DNA of 64,000 bases. Origin: Gigaspora rosea (lineage: Eukaryota; Glomeromycota; Glomeromycetes; Diversisporales; Gigasporaceae). A program made the position numbers and the translations under genes. Shown one piece after another: positions 23,935 through 35,999 of this stretch (positions within the stretch are counted from its first letter, which is position 1; every line of letters begins with the position of its first letter). The notes under the pieces were generated by a model that saw only the letters and a list, made by a program, of their open reading frames with translations, was not told where the DNA came from and searched no databases. Location: positions 297,967 through 361,966 of the forward strand of contig QKWP01000229.1 in assembly GCA_003550325.1 (NCBI GenBank), read 5' to 3'.

Positions 23935-25251
23935 CCGGTGTTACAATCGGTTTGGGAGAGCGTCAGATAATTGTGCCGAACTTAGTCAGTCGATAGTGAA
24001 CTTAAATAAGAAATTGGAGTATGGAACGTGACAACCGCTGAAAGAGTGGGAAATCGAAGGGGTTATTTAAATTGAGGAGTCGATCAATTAATGAATCAAA
24101 TTGGTCGATATGCAGATCGATTAGGCGATTGATCTAAGATGATGTGCAGTATTATACGGTTAAATTGATGGATATGTTTAAGAGCGAACTTAAAGGAAAA
24201 GGGTGAATTCGTAAAGATGTATTTACGAGGGGGATATTTATTAAATAGAGAAATAGTTTATTTTTATCAAGGTAACAATGTATCGTGAAGATGTATTCAC
24301 GAATAAACAATAATACAGTGAGAATTCGAATAAATATTTTTAATAAACAGCCATTTGTCTTTATTAATCAATGAATCGAAGTCTGAAGAAAAACTTTTGA
24401 GGGCAAGAATTGAGCCCTTAAATACATAATTTGTCTTATATAAATAAAATAAAATATGCTATTGAAGAACGAGTGAGCTATAAAAGCTGACAAAGATGAA
24501 TTATTCGAAGGGCCAATAAATCTTTTACATAATTTATCTGAGACAATCTTTTGTAAGGCGTACATCTTTCTTTGTAACAATTTAATCTAAAAGGACAATA
24601 GAATGCCTTACGTTCGTCTTTTGCAAGACGAAAAAAAAATATTATTTTAATCAATTAAGTTATACTATAGGTTCCACACAATGATTCAAGATAAGACTTA
24701 AGGGGAATTCGGTGAAGCGTGTGCATGCCAGAGGCTTTGATTGTTTTCTTCACGCCGTTAATCTTCAAGATTTGGGTCTTTCCTTAAGGGAATTTCGTCG
24801 GATATACCTTCCTAATTCTATTAAATACTGAAGTACAAATATCGGAAGTCAAGAAAAAGGACGACAAAGAGGACTCCGAGAGATTTTAAATGGTGAACTC
24901 TTTATCAATCAGAAATCTTGCATACGGGTCGGGGACAGACGAGGGATCATCGTACAATGTAGCCGAGCTCTGTTTATAGTAATAAAATTTGACTATTCAG
25001 GAAAGTTATCGATTAAACTAGGATATCGATCTTCGACAATAGCTAGAAGGGTCAATTATATAATTTATAACGTATATAGATATATAGATAAAAGAAAACC
25101 AAATATGGAATAGAAAAGAAAAGCAAATAAGGAAATAAAAATAAATATAACTTATATAATATAAATAAAAATGGAAATGTTCGGCGCACGGATCACTACT
25201 AGTTTATCACGTGAATTCCGGCGTAAATTTCTGAACACGTGTTAACACCGG
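23935..25251 (+). mobile_element. Solo-LTR-like element, ~1.3 kb, with CCGG target duplication
   Basis: The body 23939-25247 starts TGTTAC and ends GTTAACA, a short inverted LTR-style end. It is flanked by CCGG on both sides (23935-23938 and 25248-25251). No protease, reverse transcriptase or integrase frame is present, so it is a solo LTR or an internally deleted element. The first ~60 bp match 11303. An (ata)-rich patch is near 25060-25160. Confidence 0.5.
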
Positions 25252-25259
25252 ATTACACA

Positions 25260-26084
25260 CGCTACAATTAGCATATCCCGATCCCAATCGACACCACGAA
25301 ATCCCGGGCACAAATGTGCAGTGTGAGAGATCATCGAGACACATTACGATTATGCCAATGACGGTAACAATTATAGCCGTTATTTCCGCTGTATACAAAT
25401 TGCACCGATATACGCGCATCTACTTGTTTGAGCCGGTAATACCATGAAGAGGAAATAGCTAATCAGAGAATGCAAATTTTGACTATTCCGGATCAGCCCG
25501 ATAAAGAACCCGAACACGTGTAAAATAAGAAAAAAGCGAAAATACCCAAAAACTAATGTTTAAATTGACTTGGTGCACTAATTAAAAACGACGGTAATGA
25601 CAATTTACATATAGAAGCGTCAATATAATCATTTAATCTCTAACGTTAAGGTTCTAACCCTAACCTTTTATCTCACACTTCAGTTTACAGTATTTACAAA
25701 ATTGGATTTCCTTATTTGATTTGTATTAACCGCGCAAATAAGTAAAATACCCTATATACGCTGCATAATCTCAACAAAAATTGTAATAAAGTTTAATATT
25801 AAGATGCAAAAAAGATACGCCACTTTAATATACAAGGAAACCATACTCTACGTACTTTGTACTCTGTTCCTGGTAAAGCCTTTCATTAGTCATTATTAAA
25901 TGAAATGCCAAGATTATAACTGATAAGGAATTAATTAAAATTGTGCAACATTCTCCTGCGAAGTAATGCATGTTAAATTTAAATCCTGTGCAACAATCTC
26001 TTGCAAAGTAAAGTATAAAAAGAGATGCTCCCTTACTACTGTATTTTCAACACTGCTAATCCATATAGATATACAGTCGTAGAC
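25260..26084. promoter_or_regulatory. Intergenic region upstream of the sulfotransferase-like gene
   Basis: No gene recognised. gtataaaaagagatgctccc at about 26006 is a plausible TATA-type promoter element ~75 bp before the start codon at 26085. Confidence 0.35.
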
Positions 26085-27278
26085 ATGTCTGAACGAAAGC
26101 CAATATTTCTATTGTGTAAGTAATAATTCACAAATATTTTTCAGTGTAAGAATAAAAAATAAAAAAGACCAAAGATTATTGGCCACATCTCACGTTTTAA
26201 TGAATTTTGAATAAGTATGAATTTCATACTCTGTTCTCACTAAAATAATGGAAATTCATTAACATACATGTTGTGAAAGTTTGGATGCCAATTTCGTCTA
26301 TTATATTTTTGATGCATGACTTTTATTGGTGTTTTTTAGATCTTAAAAAAATCTTCATTTTTTTGTTATTATTTTAAGCCCATCCCAGATGTATTTCTCA
26401 TGCATTTTCGCGACCATTCCTTCAACGCTCTCAAGAATTTCATGTTTTTAGCGAACCATTTCTTGATTTCTCTTTGCATACTGACGTCCAACATTCAAAG
26501 GATGTTAAAAATGGTGTTGCAGATTCTTCAAAGCATTCCAAACTTAGTTTATTCACACCAAAGATTTTATCAATATTCGACGATGTTTGGAAAACTTATT
26601 ATGATGAATCATCGAATAAACCAAAACGAGTATTTTGGCATGAACATTCGCTGTTTTTGCTAAAGGCTATACCAGGAATTCCTTTTTATCAAATCCACAA
26701 TTTTTAGAGATGACACACACGTTCTTAATCCGTAATCCTGAAAAATCACTAAGATCTTTATATAAAGCCACTAATTTCATAATTCCAAAAATTGACGAAC
26801 ATTGTATTAACCCGGGCTTTGATAAAAATTTGGCAGGATTGAAGCAATCCAAACAAATATTTGATTTCTTAAAAGATTTAAATAAGCAGCCTATTGTTGT
26901 CGATGCTGATGATGTGATTAACGATCCAGAAGGAATTTTGAAGAAATATTGCGAGTTAATTGGAGAGGAATTTAAAAAAGAAATGATTCAATGGGAAGCA
27001 AAACCTATTAATGAATTTAGATTTAAAGGAGATAGCACCACCACTATTTCAGAACTTATGAACCAGTAAATATATTTTATTTTAAAAAATTTAAGTTGTC
27101 AATTTTATTTAACCACTAACATATATTAATTCCAACTAGTAATGCGGAAAACAGTACTGGCTTTAATAAATTTACCAATAAATATGAATATCCTGAAATT
27201 GAATATCCACAAATTGTTTACGATGCTATCGCTGATAGCAAGCCGCATTATGATTATTTATGTCAATTCAAGATTTAA
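26085..27278 (+). pseudogene. Sulfotransferase-like P-loop protein, three exons, single frameshift
   Basis: Exon 1 is 26085-26115 (MSERKPIFLL); a 263-bp intron (GTAAGT...tttaag) follows; exon 2 is 26379-27065; a 74-bp intron (gtaaat...aactag) follows; exon 3 is 27140-27278, ending in TAA. The exon 1-2 junction creates FLLSHPRCISHAFSRPFLQR, the 5'-phosphosulfate-binding-like loop of sulfotransferase-type P-loop proteins, followed by FHVFSEPF. Exon 2 later carries FWHEHS, then THTFLIRNPEKSLRSLYKA, a typical RNPEKS segment. Exon 3 begins NAENSTGFNKF. The frame breaks at a run of five T around 26702-26706: the upstream part ends in TAG just before the downstream frame resumes at MTHTFLIR. One extra T would make both parts continuous, so this may be a fresh pseudogene or a homopolymer sequencing error. 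The substrate is unknown. Confidence 0.75.
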
Positions 27279-27641
27279 TTAACATGCTATACAAAGAGAA
27301 ATGTAAATAATTAGATAGAGAAAATTATATTTTTCTTTTAAATTTTGTATTTATTTATTATTTGCGCTTATGTAATTTGGGACTTTTTTTGATTAATTCA
27401 TTCTGAGAAAATTCTGACATATTTAAGCAGAATTTTTATGTGAACTTTATGTATATCAAATATTAATATATCTATCATTGGTATTTTATAATTTACTAGT
27501 TATTTTTTTTTTTACAATATCTGGACGTTTATAAATAAAGTTATATAAAACTTAATTTATTTTTTCCCTAAATAAAACATAAAAAAATATATTAAAGCAA
27601 TTTATTTTAATCCAGCTCTATCAATCATTAGTTCAAATAAA

Positions 27642-27800
27642 TACAGTGAAATTCCATAAATGCACCCCATAAATACAGAGCCCTTTAAATGCACACTCAA
27701 TCTCTGGCACAAATATACATGACCTCTATAAATGCACTCTTTAAATGCATATTGCTAAAGTTCGGTTCCAAAAGCATGCATTTAGGGAGGTTTCACTGTA
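27642..27800. mobile_element. pogo/Tigger-like MITE, copy 1
   Basis: TACAGTGAAATTCCATAAAT at the left end and gggaggtttcactgta at the right are inverted. Both end at TA, as expected for Tc1/mariner-pogo elements. Internal words ctctataaatgcac are typical of this class. Confidence 0.65.
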
Positions 27801-28147
27801 AAATAAATTGTAAAAAGCATTATTATCTGATATATTACATCGCAATATTCTTTTTATCATATACTATTAATGTTTATAAATTCACAACTAAAGATTGGTA
27901 TTGCTGAGTTTCGAGCAATGTTTGGTCAAAAACTCTAGAATTTTAATCAATGATTGGCCGAAAATTCAAATGTTTATTGAGTTTTGTAAAATAATAAACC
28001 TATATAAAATTTAGTGTAAATATTATGAAAATACATGATAGATGTAGTGCTCCACTTCATCGCTTTTCTCTTCTACTATTATTTGCTGTGCTATAACAAT
28101 TTTATGTTCACGTGGATATACTCGTGCGACGAAGCATAATGAGGGTC

Positions 28148-28235
28148 GAAAGTACGGGCCCACACTATGATGTAGCGCATTCTACTTTTAATAAAGTAGC
28201 AAGTTCGAGCCCACGTTATGGTGTGACGCATTCAA
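28148..28235. repeat. Two-copy ~52-bp tandem repeat with gcccac core
   Basis: agtacgggcccacactatga with tgtagcgcattc is repeated as agttcgagcccacgttatgg with tgtgacgcattc. The second copy contains gttcgagccc, which resembles a tRNA B box, but no tRNA fold is evident. Surroundings from 28040 to 28380 are less AT-rich and may belong to an old retroelement. Confidence 0.5.
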
Positions 28236-28544
28236 CGCTAACCATGACAACGACTGAGGGTGCTAGATACAGCAAATGAGTGGGGACGGTGGAGGTGGCC
28301 CTAACGCAAAGGAGCCAGATCATAATTTGGCAGCGAAGAGAACAAGTGAACAAGCAAGCGAAGTAAGCAAGCACTGAGTACTCCCACATGTATCTTTATA
28401 ATCACTGTCGATGCATCAACATGCATATTATAATCTCTATCAAATGCATATCTATATCTATCGCATACAATCGCATGCATATCTATTATTTTTTATCTTC
28501 CCGAGTATCACGCCAAAAAGTTGCATTCACGTGATAATCGAAAA

Positions 28545-28880
28545 ATTTTAAAGTCCATTTAAGTTAGGGTTAGGCGAGACCAACTGGATTCTGTTTTACA
28601 TCACTCCTCTCCCCTCACGAGGGGTGGTTCACATAGTAAAATCTTAAAAAAAATTTTCCGAATTATTCCGTGACTGTATAAAATTTTCCGAAATTTCCCG
28701 TAGCCGTATGTATATTTATCTAAATTTTTTACTATGAGGGAGAGGGGGGACTCTGGGGGTAATGTAAAACACAGAATCCAGTTGGTCTCGCCTTAGGGTC
28801 TTTGCTAGGAGTAGAGTTTAGATCCTATAGCAAAATCGCTCAAGAAAAACTTTTTGTTAGAGCACTAAAGGTGGTTTCTT
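28545..28880 (+). mobile_element. TTAGGG-family MITE split by a Harbinger-like MITE
   Basis: The outer copy has aagttagggttagg on the left and ttagggtctttgctagg, tagcaaaatcgctc, tttttgttagagcactaaag on the right, in the family order. It is interrupted at its ttagggt motif by the 28573-28792 insertion. Confidence 0.55.
28570..28795. mobile_element. PIF/Harbinger-like MITE with TTA target duplication
   Basis: The body 28573-28792 has perfect long termini starting GGCGAGACCAACTGGATTCT and ending in its complement, with TTA on both sides (28570-28572 and 28793-28795). A 3-bp TWA duplication and GG-starting ends are the PIF/Harbinger signature. The interior has a second inverted pair (ccctcacgag, gagggagagg). 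Confidence 0.75.
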
Positions 28881-29424
28881 ATCGTGATGGGCAATGCGTG
28901 GGATCCCGCGCGGATTTTTAATATAAGATTGACTGGCCTGCGTTAGCTTACAACCTGGCCCGCATGAACAAATTATCCGGCCTGCTTTAATTTAAATGTG
29001 ACAATTCCTAATTAGTATTTGATGTTAAAAAAAAATATTATGCACGCATTAACTTTTATTTGTTTATCGTTCCACATATATACGTACGTACAGCAAACTG
29101 TACGTTGAAATAAATTTTTTAAATGTCATTATTAATAAAGTGGGAATCTAGACTTTTAATTTCTTGCATAAAATAATAATTGTGTACATATGGGCGAAAA
29201 TCTCCAATTTAGTGACTATTTAATGTGAGTGATATGGTTAAAAAATTCGAGCCAATCATTTATGTGATATTAGATATTATTGAGCAGTGTTGTCACTAAA
29301 ATTTTATTAAGATAATCTATTTTTTTCTTTTCAAAAAAATATTCAGAACTATAAAAAATATATAATCATATCTTTCTTAAACTAATTTATTAAATTAACC
29401 CACTCCTATCTTTTTTTAGGGAAT

Positions 29425-29697
29425 GGCTAAAGCCAGGTGCGTTTATATGTTTTTTGATTATTTAATTAAAATTAGGGTAAGGTTAGTTAGGGATTAGGGT
29501 TAGGGCTTGACTTATAAGTAAAATTGTCTTCCCGACATTTTTTATTAATGCTCCTAGACAGGTTTAGATACTCGTTTTTTGTATTTTCGGCATTTTTCAC
29601 TTTTTTTCTTTGTTTTTGTCTCGTCGAGCTGATCCGTAAAGATCAAATTTTACGATTTGATTGGCTTTATATCACATAAACACACCTGGCTTTAGAC
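29425..29697 (+). mobile_element. MITE with aagccaggtgcgtttatat ends
   Basis: Left end taaagccaggtgcgtttata, right end cataaacacacctggcttta. The centre contains attagggttagggcttg (29493-29509) and agtaaaattgtc, the order seen in the TTAGGG family. It is non-coding. Confidence 0.65.
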
Positions 29698-29699
29698 GA

Positions 29700-30368
29700 C
29701 CCCTTTTTTTATCAGCATGCTGTATATCATTTCCAATAATGTCAAGATTAGATATAGATCGTCTTGATCATTGGCTAAGTTTTTACTTGTGACCCGCCAC
29801 ATTTCCTTTTAGGCTAAAACAGAAAGGATTTTCATCAAATAATTTTATATTATCTTATCGATATCGATATATCAAGATAGTTTAGATAATAAAACGATAA
29901 CGATATCGATATCGATATTGATATAGCCCCAAAAATTTTTATCGTATTCGGGTTGTATTTATAAGATTTTTAAGTTCGACGACTTTTGATTCCATAATAA
30001 GATGTATGCATTGCTATGTACTAAAAATATATTTGTTAGTTTTGTTAACAAATTCTCAGATTATTCCCGATTATAGCTATGCTTCCATAGTTAGATGATG
30101 CATTCTTAAAAGATTTACTAAATATATGCCAAACTTTATAGTAAAAAAATATACAGTATATTGTGAAAATCAAGATGTCCAAAGTTATGTCCTGACTATG
30201 ATATTCACAGGCTTTTACATAATAATATCGAACTCAGTTATCTTTTATAATTTTAAAAATCAACTTTTGTGCATTATGCGTTATACATGTCTTTGATATT
30301 ATTAATTGAGGTATAGATAATACTAATACATGCATTAGTGAACCGTATGTTGTTTGTCAAAAGAATAA
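29700..30368. other. Intergenic stretch with gatatc-rich patch
   Basis: tatcgatatcgatatatcaa and gatatcgatatcgatattga (29855-29925) form a self-complementary patch. Nothing else is recognised. Confidence 0.4.
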
Positions 30369-30543
30369 TACAGTAAGACCTCTGTAAGTGCATGCTCTTG
30401 GGGCTAAGCTTTAACAATATGCATTTAGAGATCAATAAGAGAAAGTGTATTTATAGGGGCAAGTATATATTTTGGCCAGAACTTGAGCATGCATTTAGAG
30501 GGTGTGCACTTGTAGAGGGTGCAGTTATGGAGGTTTTACTGTA
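30369..30543. mobile_element. pogo/Tigger-like MITE, copy 2
   Basis: TACAGTAAGACCTCTGTAAG at the left and ggaggttttactgta at the right, both ending at TA. Subterminal gcatgc and internal atgcatttagag copies match copy 1. Confidence 0.7.
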
Positions 30544-30544
30544 A

Positions 30545-31440
30545 TAGGTTTTGCAAAAGAATATTTACAGTACTAATGATAGAAATTACTGAAATAGTGA
30601 GTAAGTTCTGAAACAATGCTTACAATAGAAATTATGATAATTCCAATGTAAACTAACCCACCTAACAACTTATTATAGTTATCAAAGCTGTAAGTTCATA
30701 GATTGAAATCACATTAATTTCAATGCAAACCAACTCATATGAATCATATATTGTAGTCACCAGAGTAGTAAGTTCTGTAACAGAATAATTCACAGTAAAT
30801 CATGATAGAAACACAACAATTCCAATGCAAGCTATTCCAGACTTAACTGTTACCAAATATTGTGTAAATCTTGCAATAGATTTTTTATAGTAAATTGCAA
30901 TAGAAATACAATAATTTCTATGCAAATCATTTTGTTTACCACATATTGTGGTTGTGGTCACTGGAATAGAGAATAAACACTGTAATAAATTCTTTTTAAG
31001 TAGCTCAATTCCAATACAAACTAACTCACTTATCTTAATCACATATTATGGCCAATGGAATAGCAAGTAATTTTGTAGTTAAATTATACAGTAACTCACG
31101 ATAGGAATTATGCCAAATTTAATATAAACTAACTTATCTTAACCACAAATTGTGGAATTATAATAGTAAGTTTGTAATAAAATTTTTTCAATAATTTACA
31201 ATAAAAGTTATGTAATTATAATGCAAACTAAAATTTAATTGTATATTATATTCACCTGAATAGTGAGTGAATAAGTTCTGTAACAAAATTTTGTTTGCAC
31301 TAGCATGCTTATAATTGATAATTTTAATGCTAGTTAACTCATCTTATTTATAATAGTGAATAAATTTTATAACTGAATTTTTCATTAGCTCATGAATAAT
31401 ATTAATTTAGACCATACAAAATTATATACCTGGTTTTCAT
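30545..31440. repeat. Second array of the ~105-bp degenerate satellite
   Basis: Same monomer as at 17.7-20.45 kb: gaaattatgataattccaat, caaactaacccacctaacaa, ...agtagtaagttctgtaacag, agtaactcacgataggaatt. About eight diverged copies. It begins immediately after the pogo-like MITE. Confidence 0.7.
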
Positions 31441-31904
31441 ATCATGGGATAGTAATCAATAACCTGGTGGCATAGCATTTTTTTAATAGTAAATAAATTT
31501 TTTTAAATAATGGTCAAAAGAAAAATTCTTTAATGTTTTATCTCATGATTTATTATATCTGATATACAGTATTTTCACTCATGGCATTATCTTGAATAAT
31601 AGCCTGAAATAAGCTAATTTTGGCTAAATTTTGAAATTATACCAGCATTACACCCCTGCATGTTATTATGCAAAAATACAGTAATTGGTTTTCATATCAC
31701 AAATTAATGATCTATTACAATGACTGCATGATTTTTTAGTAAAATAAAACCTAGTACAGCACAAACTCAACATACCATATACAAGACGTCTCAGATATTA
31801 GACCCCTTTGTATTGTAATGAATTAAAAAATTTAATTTTTGAAATTGTAAATAATTTCTATATTTGTGTAGTTCTGATGTAAATAATTTATACTAAAAAG
31901 GTAA

Positions 31905-32317
31905 TGATAGGTGGCTTAGTAGCTTAACTATATAAATGTTATTTTAGGCACGTTAAAACATTATAGTAGCTACATTAATGTAGTCATTTAATCCTGTTGT
32001 ACCAATTAAGGCTTGAAAAGCCCACTAAGTAATATAGTGGTAACTATGTAGCATAGTAGAAATTGTAAAGTAAGCATAACCCTCATAGAATAAACTTAGT
32101 AATTGCTAAGTAATGTAGTAGTAGCTAAGTAACGTAGTCAGAATTTAACATATATATAAAGGCCTCAAGTTCTAAACTAGAAGAAAAATTCAGTTCTATT
32201 GTTATTTAATAAAGAATTCTCTTTATTTAGTATTAAATAAATCATTTGACTTTTAACATAAATAAAGAAATTATACTTATTCTTGAATCCAACTTGCAAC
32301 TTTAATAACACCTATCA
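31905..32317 (+). mobile_element. Solo LTR, 413 bp
   Basis: It begins TGATAGGTGG and ends AACACCTATCA (9-bp inverted ends TGATAGGTG/CACCTATCA). A TATA-like catatatataaagg (about 32150) is followed within ~50-90 bp by aataaa signals, as in U3-R-U5. The interior has tandem agtaatgtagtagtagctaa-type repeats. Flanking 5-mers do not match (ggtaa / taact), so the target duplication is lost or the borders are off by some bases. Confidence 0.55.
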
Positions 32318-32319
32318 TA

Positions 32320-33385
32320 ACTCAATTCAACAGACTGAATTGACTTTTAATCTTGAATCAGCTTTTACTAAGACTTGAATTCAGTTTAACATAATTCTTC
32401 AAAATTATATACATGACTTATATTGGCCTACCAATTGGTCTATAATTTATTCTTGCACATGTAGGAAAACTCCAAATCTTTTCTGAATTAAACCCACATT
32501 GATATCACCTGACTGGGATCAACTCCAATACCCTGGTGAACCCATTATTCATTCATATAATATATTATTATTATTATATTGATATCAGATTATTGATATT
32601 CCTGATATTAGCATCACTAGCATCTGTATCTCTATTTATTGTAGTGATTCAGTAATAGATCATCCCTTCAGTCTCTACTGATTGCATATTCAACTTTAAC
32701 CAAATCTTTAATACTTATTTATATCTTCTCCTGTACATGAATAGAGTGTAAGTAGGCACTATTGTCTATATTGTTTTACTCACTCTTCCAAATCAACTAT
32801 TACAGTATGTACTCAGATCTACAACATGGAATAAAGTTTTAGTAAAATGTAAAGACCTGGGTATACAAATAAATAAAATAGAATAAACCTCCCAATTATC
32901 AGACCTATAATCATACAAAAGACTTATAGGTCTAATTATAGATTTTAAAAACAGTGTAATAAAAAAGATCCAGTCTAGCAGTTTACAATAGTATATTTTT
33001 ATTATAGATATATTATAAGTGTTAGCAAATGATTTGTTCATTAGTAATCATTATATTCTATTGTTATATCATTTATTAATTATAAAATAAATTATATAAT
33101 ACAAGAATGCAATAATTCTCAATAAATAAACTATTTACTAACAAATTAAAAATTTTAACTTTTTGATAATAATTTATTTTTAGAGAGCTCACAAGCTTGA
33201 GCATATTAAGAATAGAGTGGACAAACTATAACAATACCTACTCAAGATCTATAAGCACTGCCAAAAGAAAACTTGACTTCTGCTTTTGAACCTCTCAAAA
33301 GCAATGTGTATGGTAACAGATTTTGTTTTAGCATTGAGAGGTTATTAGGCTTGAAAACAATATAAATTTATTGTTAAATCTCTCA
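32320..33385. other. AT-rich intergenic stretch, nothing recognised
   Basis: I see no supported gene or mobile element. Confidence 0.35.
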
Positions 33386-33389
33386 AAAT

Positions 33390-34015
33390 TGATCTTGTCA
33401 AATATGATAAAAATTTAATTTACCATCTCCATTTCTGCTATATAAATCTAATAGTTTATAGTATTTTCAAACCTGTTAACTTTTAATACTAATACAAAAC
33501 CTGTTTATTATATATATCAGTTTTGAGAAGTTTGACAGTATTAAATTTATATAGCATAAAAGAGTTGTAAATTAAATTTTTTATTAGAATTAATAAATTA
33601 TCAGTTTTAGGAGGTTCAATAGTAAAACAATTACAGAGCTAGTGCTAGTTAATATATTGTCTTATCAAATTGATAATTTGTCAAATCTGATAAAAAATTA
33701 ATATGTCAATTCCATGTTTGCTAAATAAATCTGATAGTTTATAATGTTTTAAACTTGATAACCTCACAGAATCAGTTCACTATGTATATAGGTTTGGGGT
33801 AGTTTAACAATACTTATAATAGCTAGACATGTTTGTTATAATAGAATATTTGGACAATTAAAATTGTCAAGTTGCAAATATATTAACAAATTATTACTAT
33901 ATTTACAACTCAATTTTGTTTCAATACTGAAAGATTATCAAGTTTGAAATTATTATAAACTATTAGATTTATATAGCAGAAATGGAAATGGCAAATTAAT
34001 TTTTATCAAATTTAA
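33390..34015. repeat. Four alternating direct/inverted ~85-bp modules
   Basis: 33396-33480 (tcaaatatgataaaaattta, ccatttctgctatataaatc, aatagtttata) recurs inverted at 33525-33595, direct at 33683-33770 and inverted at 33931-34012 (ataaactattagatttatat, agcagaaatggaaatgg). Confidence 0.7.
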
Positions 34016-34114
34016 CAGAATCAGTTTAAAAGATATAATAGTAAATGATAAAGGATTATATAAAATACTGCTATGGCAATGTATTACTACCCTAATCAAC
34101 CAATTAAACTGCAG

Positions 34115-34735
34115 GATCAGGTGTAATATGAAATCAAAGTGATTATAGTTTTTTTAAAAAAATTGACCATACCATCTATGAAACAACTTAGGTAGCTATT
34201 CTACAAAAAAATTGTTCACCCCTAAAATTTTGGGCCAATCAAAATTTAAGATCAGGTGTAATGTGATAGTCAAAACAAACATTTTATTTTTCTAAGTAAA
34301 AAGTGGTATATAAACTAAAAACACATTATAGTTGGGGTTAGAGTGGGAACAGCATAGAGTAGAATGCTCTATTAGTAAAATTTTATGAAACTATTTTTAA
34401 TTAGGCCACAGAGGGTGGTTTCCTAATTAAAAATTAAAGCTATTTGTGTTTTTTTGTAAAAAGATGACTTCGTTTTGAATTTTATATTATACCTGATCCT
34501 GAAATTCGATTAGCCAATATTACAGAGACAAACAATTTTTTGTAAGAGGGCAAGGGCTTTCCTACGAAACCATCTCTTGTACTCTAACAAAAAAATTTTC
34601 TTACAATATTTTGTGTTAGAACTTCTTTGTTAAAACATGCTACCCCAACACTAACCTAACCCCTACCCTAACCCTAAACTAACGAACTGATTTATTTTTT
34701 TGATTTCACATTCACCAGATCTTATTTAATATGCA
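34115..34735. mobile_element. Cluster of two or three TTAGGG-family MITEs in opposite orientations
   Basis: Copy at about 34245-34505 (+): gatcaggtgtaatgtga, ggggttagagtggga, tagtaaaattttatg, gagggtggtttc, tacctgatcctgaaattcga. Copy at about 34530-34735 (-): ctctaacaaaaaaattttc, ctaccctaaccctaaac, gatttcacattcaccagatc. A partial gatcaggtgtaatatgaaat lies at 34113. Confidence 0.6.
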
Positions 34736-34739
34736 CATA

Positions 34740-35900
34740 TCGCTACAGATAAAAGCTAAAATAACTGGAATAAAATAAATAAATTGTTAATATTCTGATC
34801 ATCAACATGTATAAGAATGTCTAACTACTTTATTTAAGTAATTGTAAATGGTAAATCTGATATTCACTTCACAATCACACTAATTACAGTATATAACCCA
34901 AATTGATTAATAATTAATATGAATTTTCTGTCACCAAGTTTGCAAAGTAAAAACCTAGCCTCTAGAGAATTAAGTGTTCTTATAGCTTCAATAGTACAAT
35001 AAAATTTTACATATATTTTGAAATATTAAAGTAAAATGCAAACCAGAATATAAAAAATTACAGTTATGTCAAATTTAACAAAAAAATCAAGCTACTACTG
35101 TAAATTACTATGTAAAATACCTGGTTGTTATAAACCAAAAAATAGAAAAAACAGGTTTATGCAGGTTTTTCCACAAAACAGCCAATAGAATTGCGATAAA
35201 CTTGAAATAGACCCAGTATAAATCAAGGGGTATTTTCTATAGTAATTTACGGTACTAATACATTAATATGTGAAATTGTTATATATATTACTCTATATTA
35301 TATGATTGTCAAATAGAGAGCTTCTATTAGTTAACTGTATTAAAAAAAATTTACAAAACTTACTTTACTGACCAAGCTGTTATTTAAACCAATTATAAAA
35401 ATTTGCATAGCCTTAATACAAATCTTTATCTGTTCTGCTATAAATCATAATATGAAATTGATAAAATTTTGATAATTTCACTACAATATAATATAGTATA
35501 CACTATTCTAACTCCCTTTAAACAACTCATGTACCTAGTTTTAAAGGCAAAATATTCTTTGGACAGTTGTGAACACTGTGGATGTTTGGATGTGGACATG
35601 GGTAAAAAAAGTCTTGGACATAGTAGACACGTCAACAATGTTATTGAGTATAAAAGTGACTATTTAATCAGAAATTATAAGTCCAAGTATGAATTTATTA
35701 TGAGCGTTTATGAATTTTTGTATGTATATAACCTTGTTATTATAACAATAATAATATTATATTATATATATACTAAAATAATTCACACCATAAATCTGCA
35801 CACTGATTGGTCTTTTATTCTTGATTTGAAATAAGTACAGAATCTTGTTTTTGCAGTTCTTCACAGATTTTTAGCAAAAAATCTGTGCAAATATTTAAAA
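34740..35900. other. AT-rich intergenic stretch
   Basis: A 121-codon frame (35469-35834) has no recognisable motif, is AT-driven in composition and is opposed by a frame on the other strand. I do not call it a gene. Confidence 0.35.
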
Positions 35901-35911
35901 AGTATAATCTT

Positions 35912-35948
35912 TGCAGATTATAATAGGCGCTACCTATTATAATCTGCA
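35912..35948. repeat. Perfect 16-bp-stem palindrome
   Basis: tgcagattataatagg - cgcta - cctattataatctgca, a perfect stem with a 5-nt loop. A second hairpin (gaataaaagtaaatt / aatttacttttattc) lies at 36142-36203. Confidence 0.85.
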
Positions 35949-35999
35949 ATAATCTCCAAAATTATAATTTCAATACTTATCTGCTAGTAAGAACACAAG

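Noticed and set aside
28201..28235. tRNA gene suggested by gttcgagccc
   Set aside because: No acceptor or anticodon stem can be folded, and the motif is half of a 52-bp tandem duplication.
35469..35834. 121-codon plus-strand frame as a gene
   Set aside because: No motif, no supporting splice sites, an opposing frame on the other strand, and AT-driven composition.
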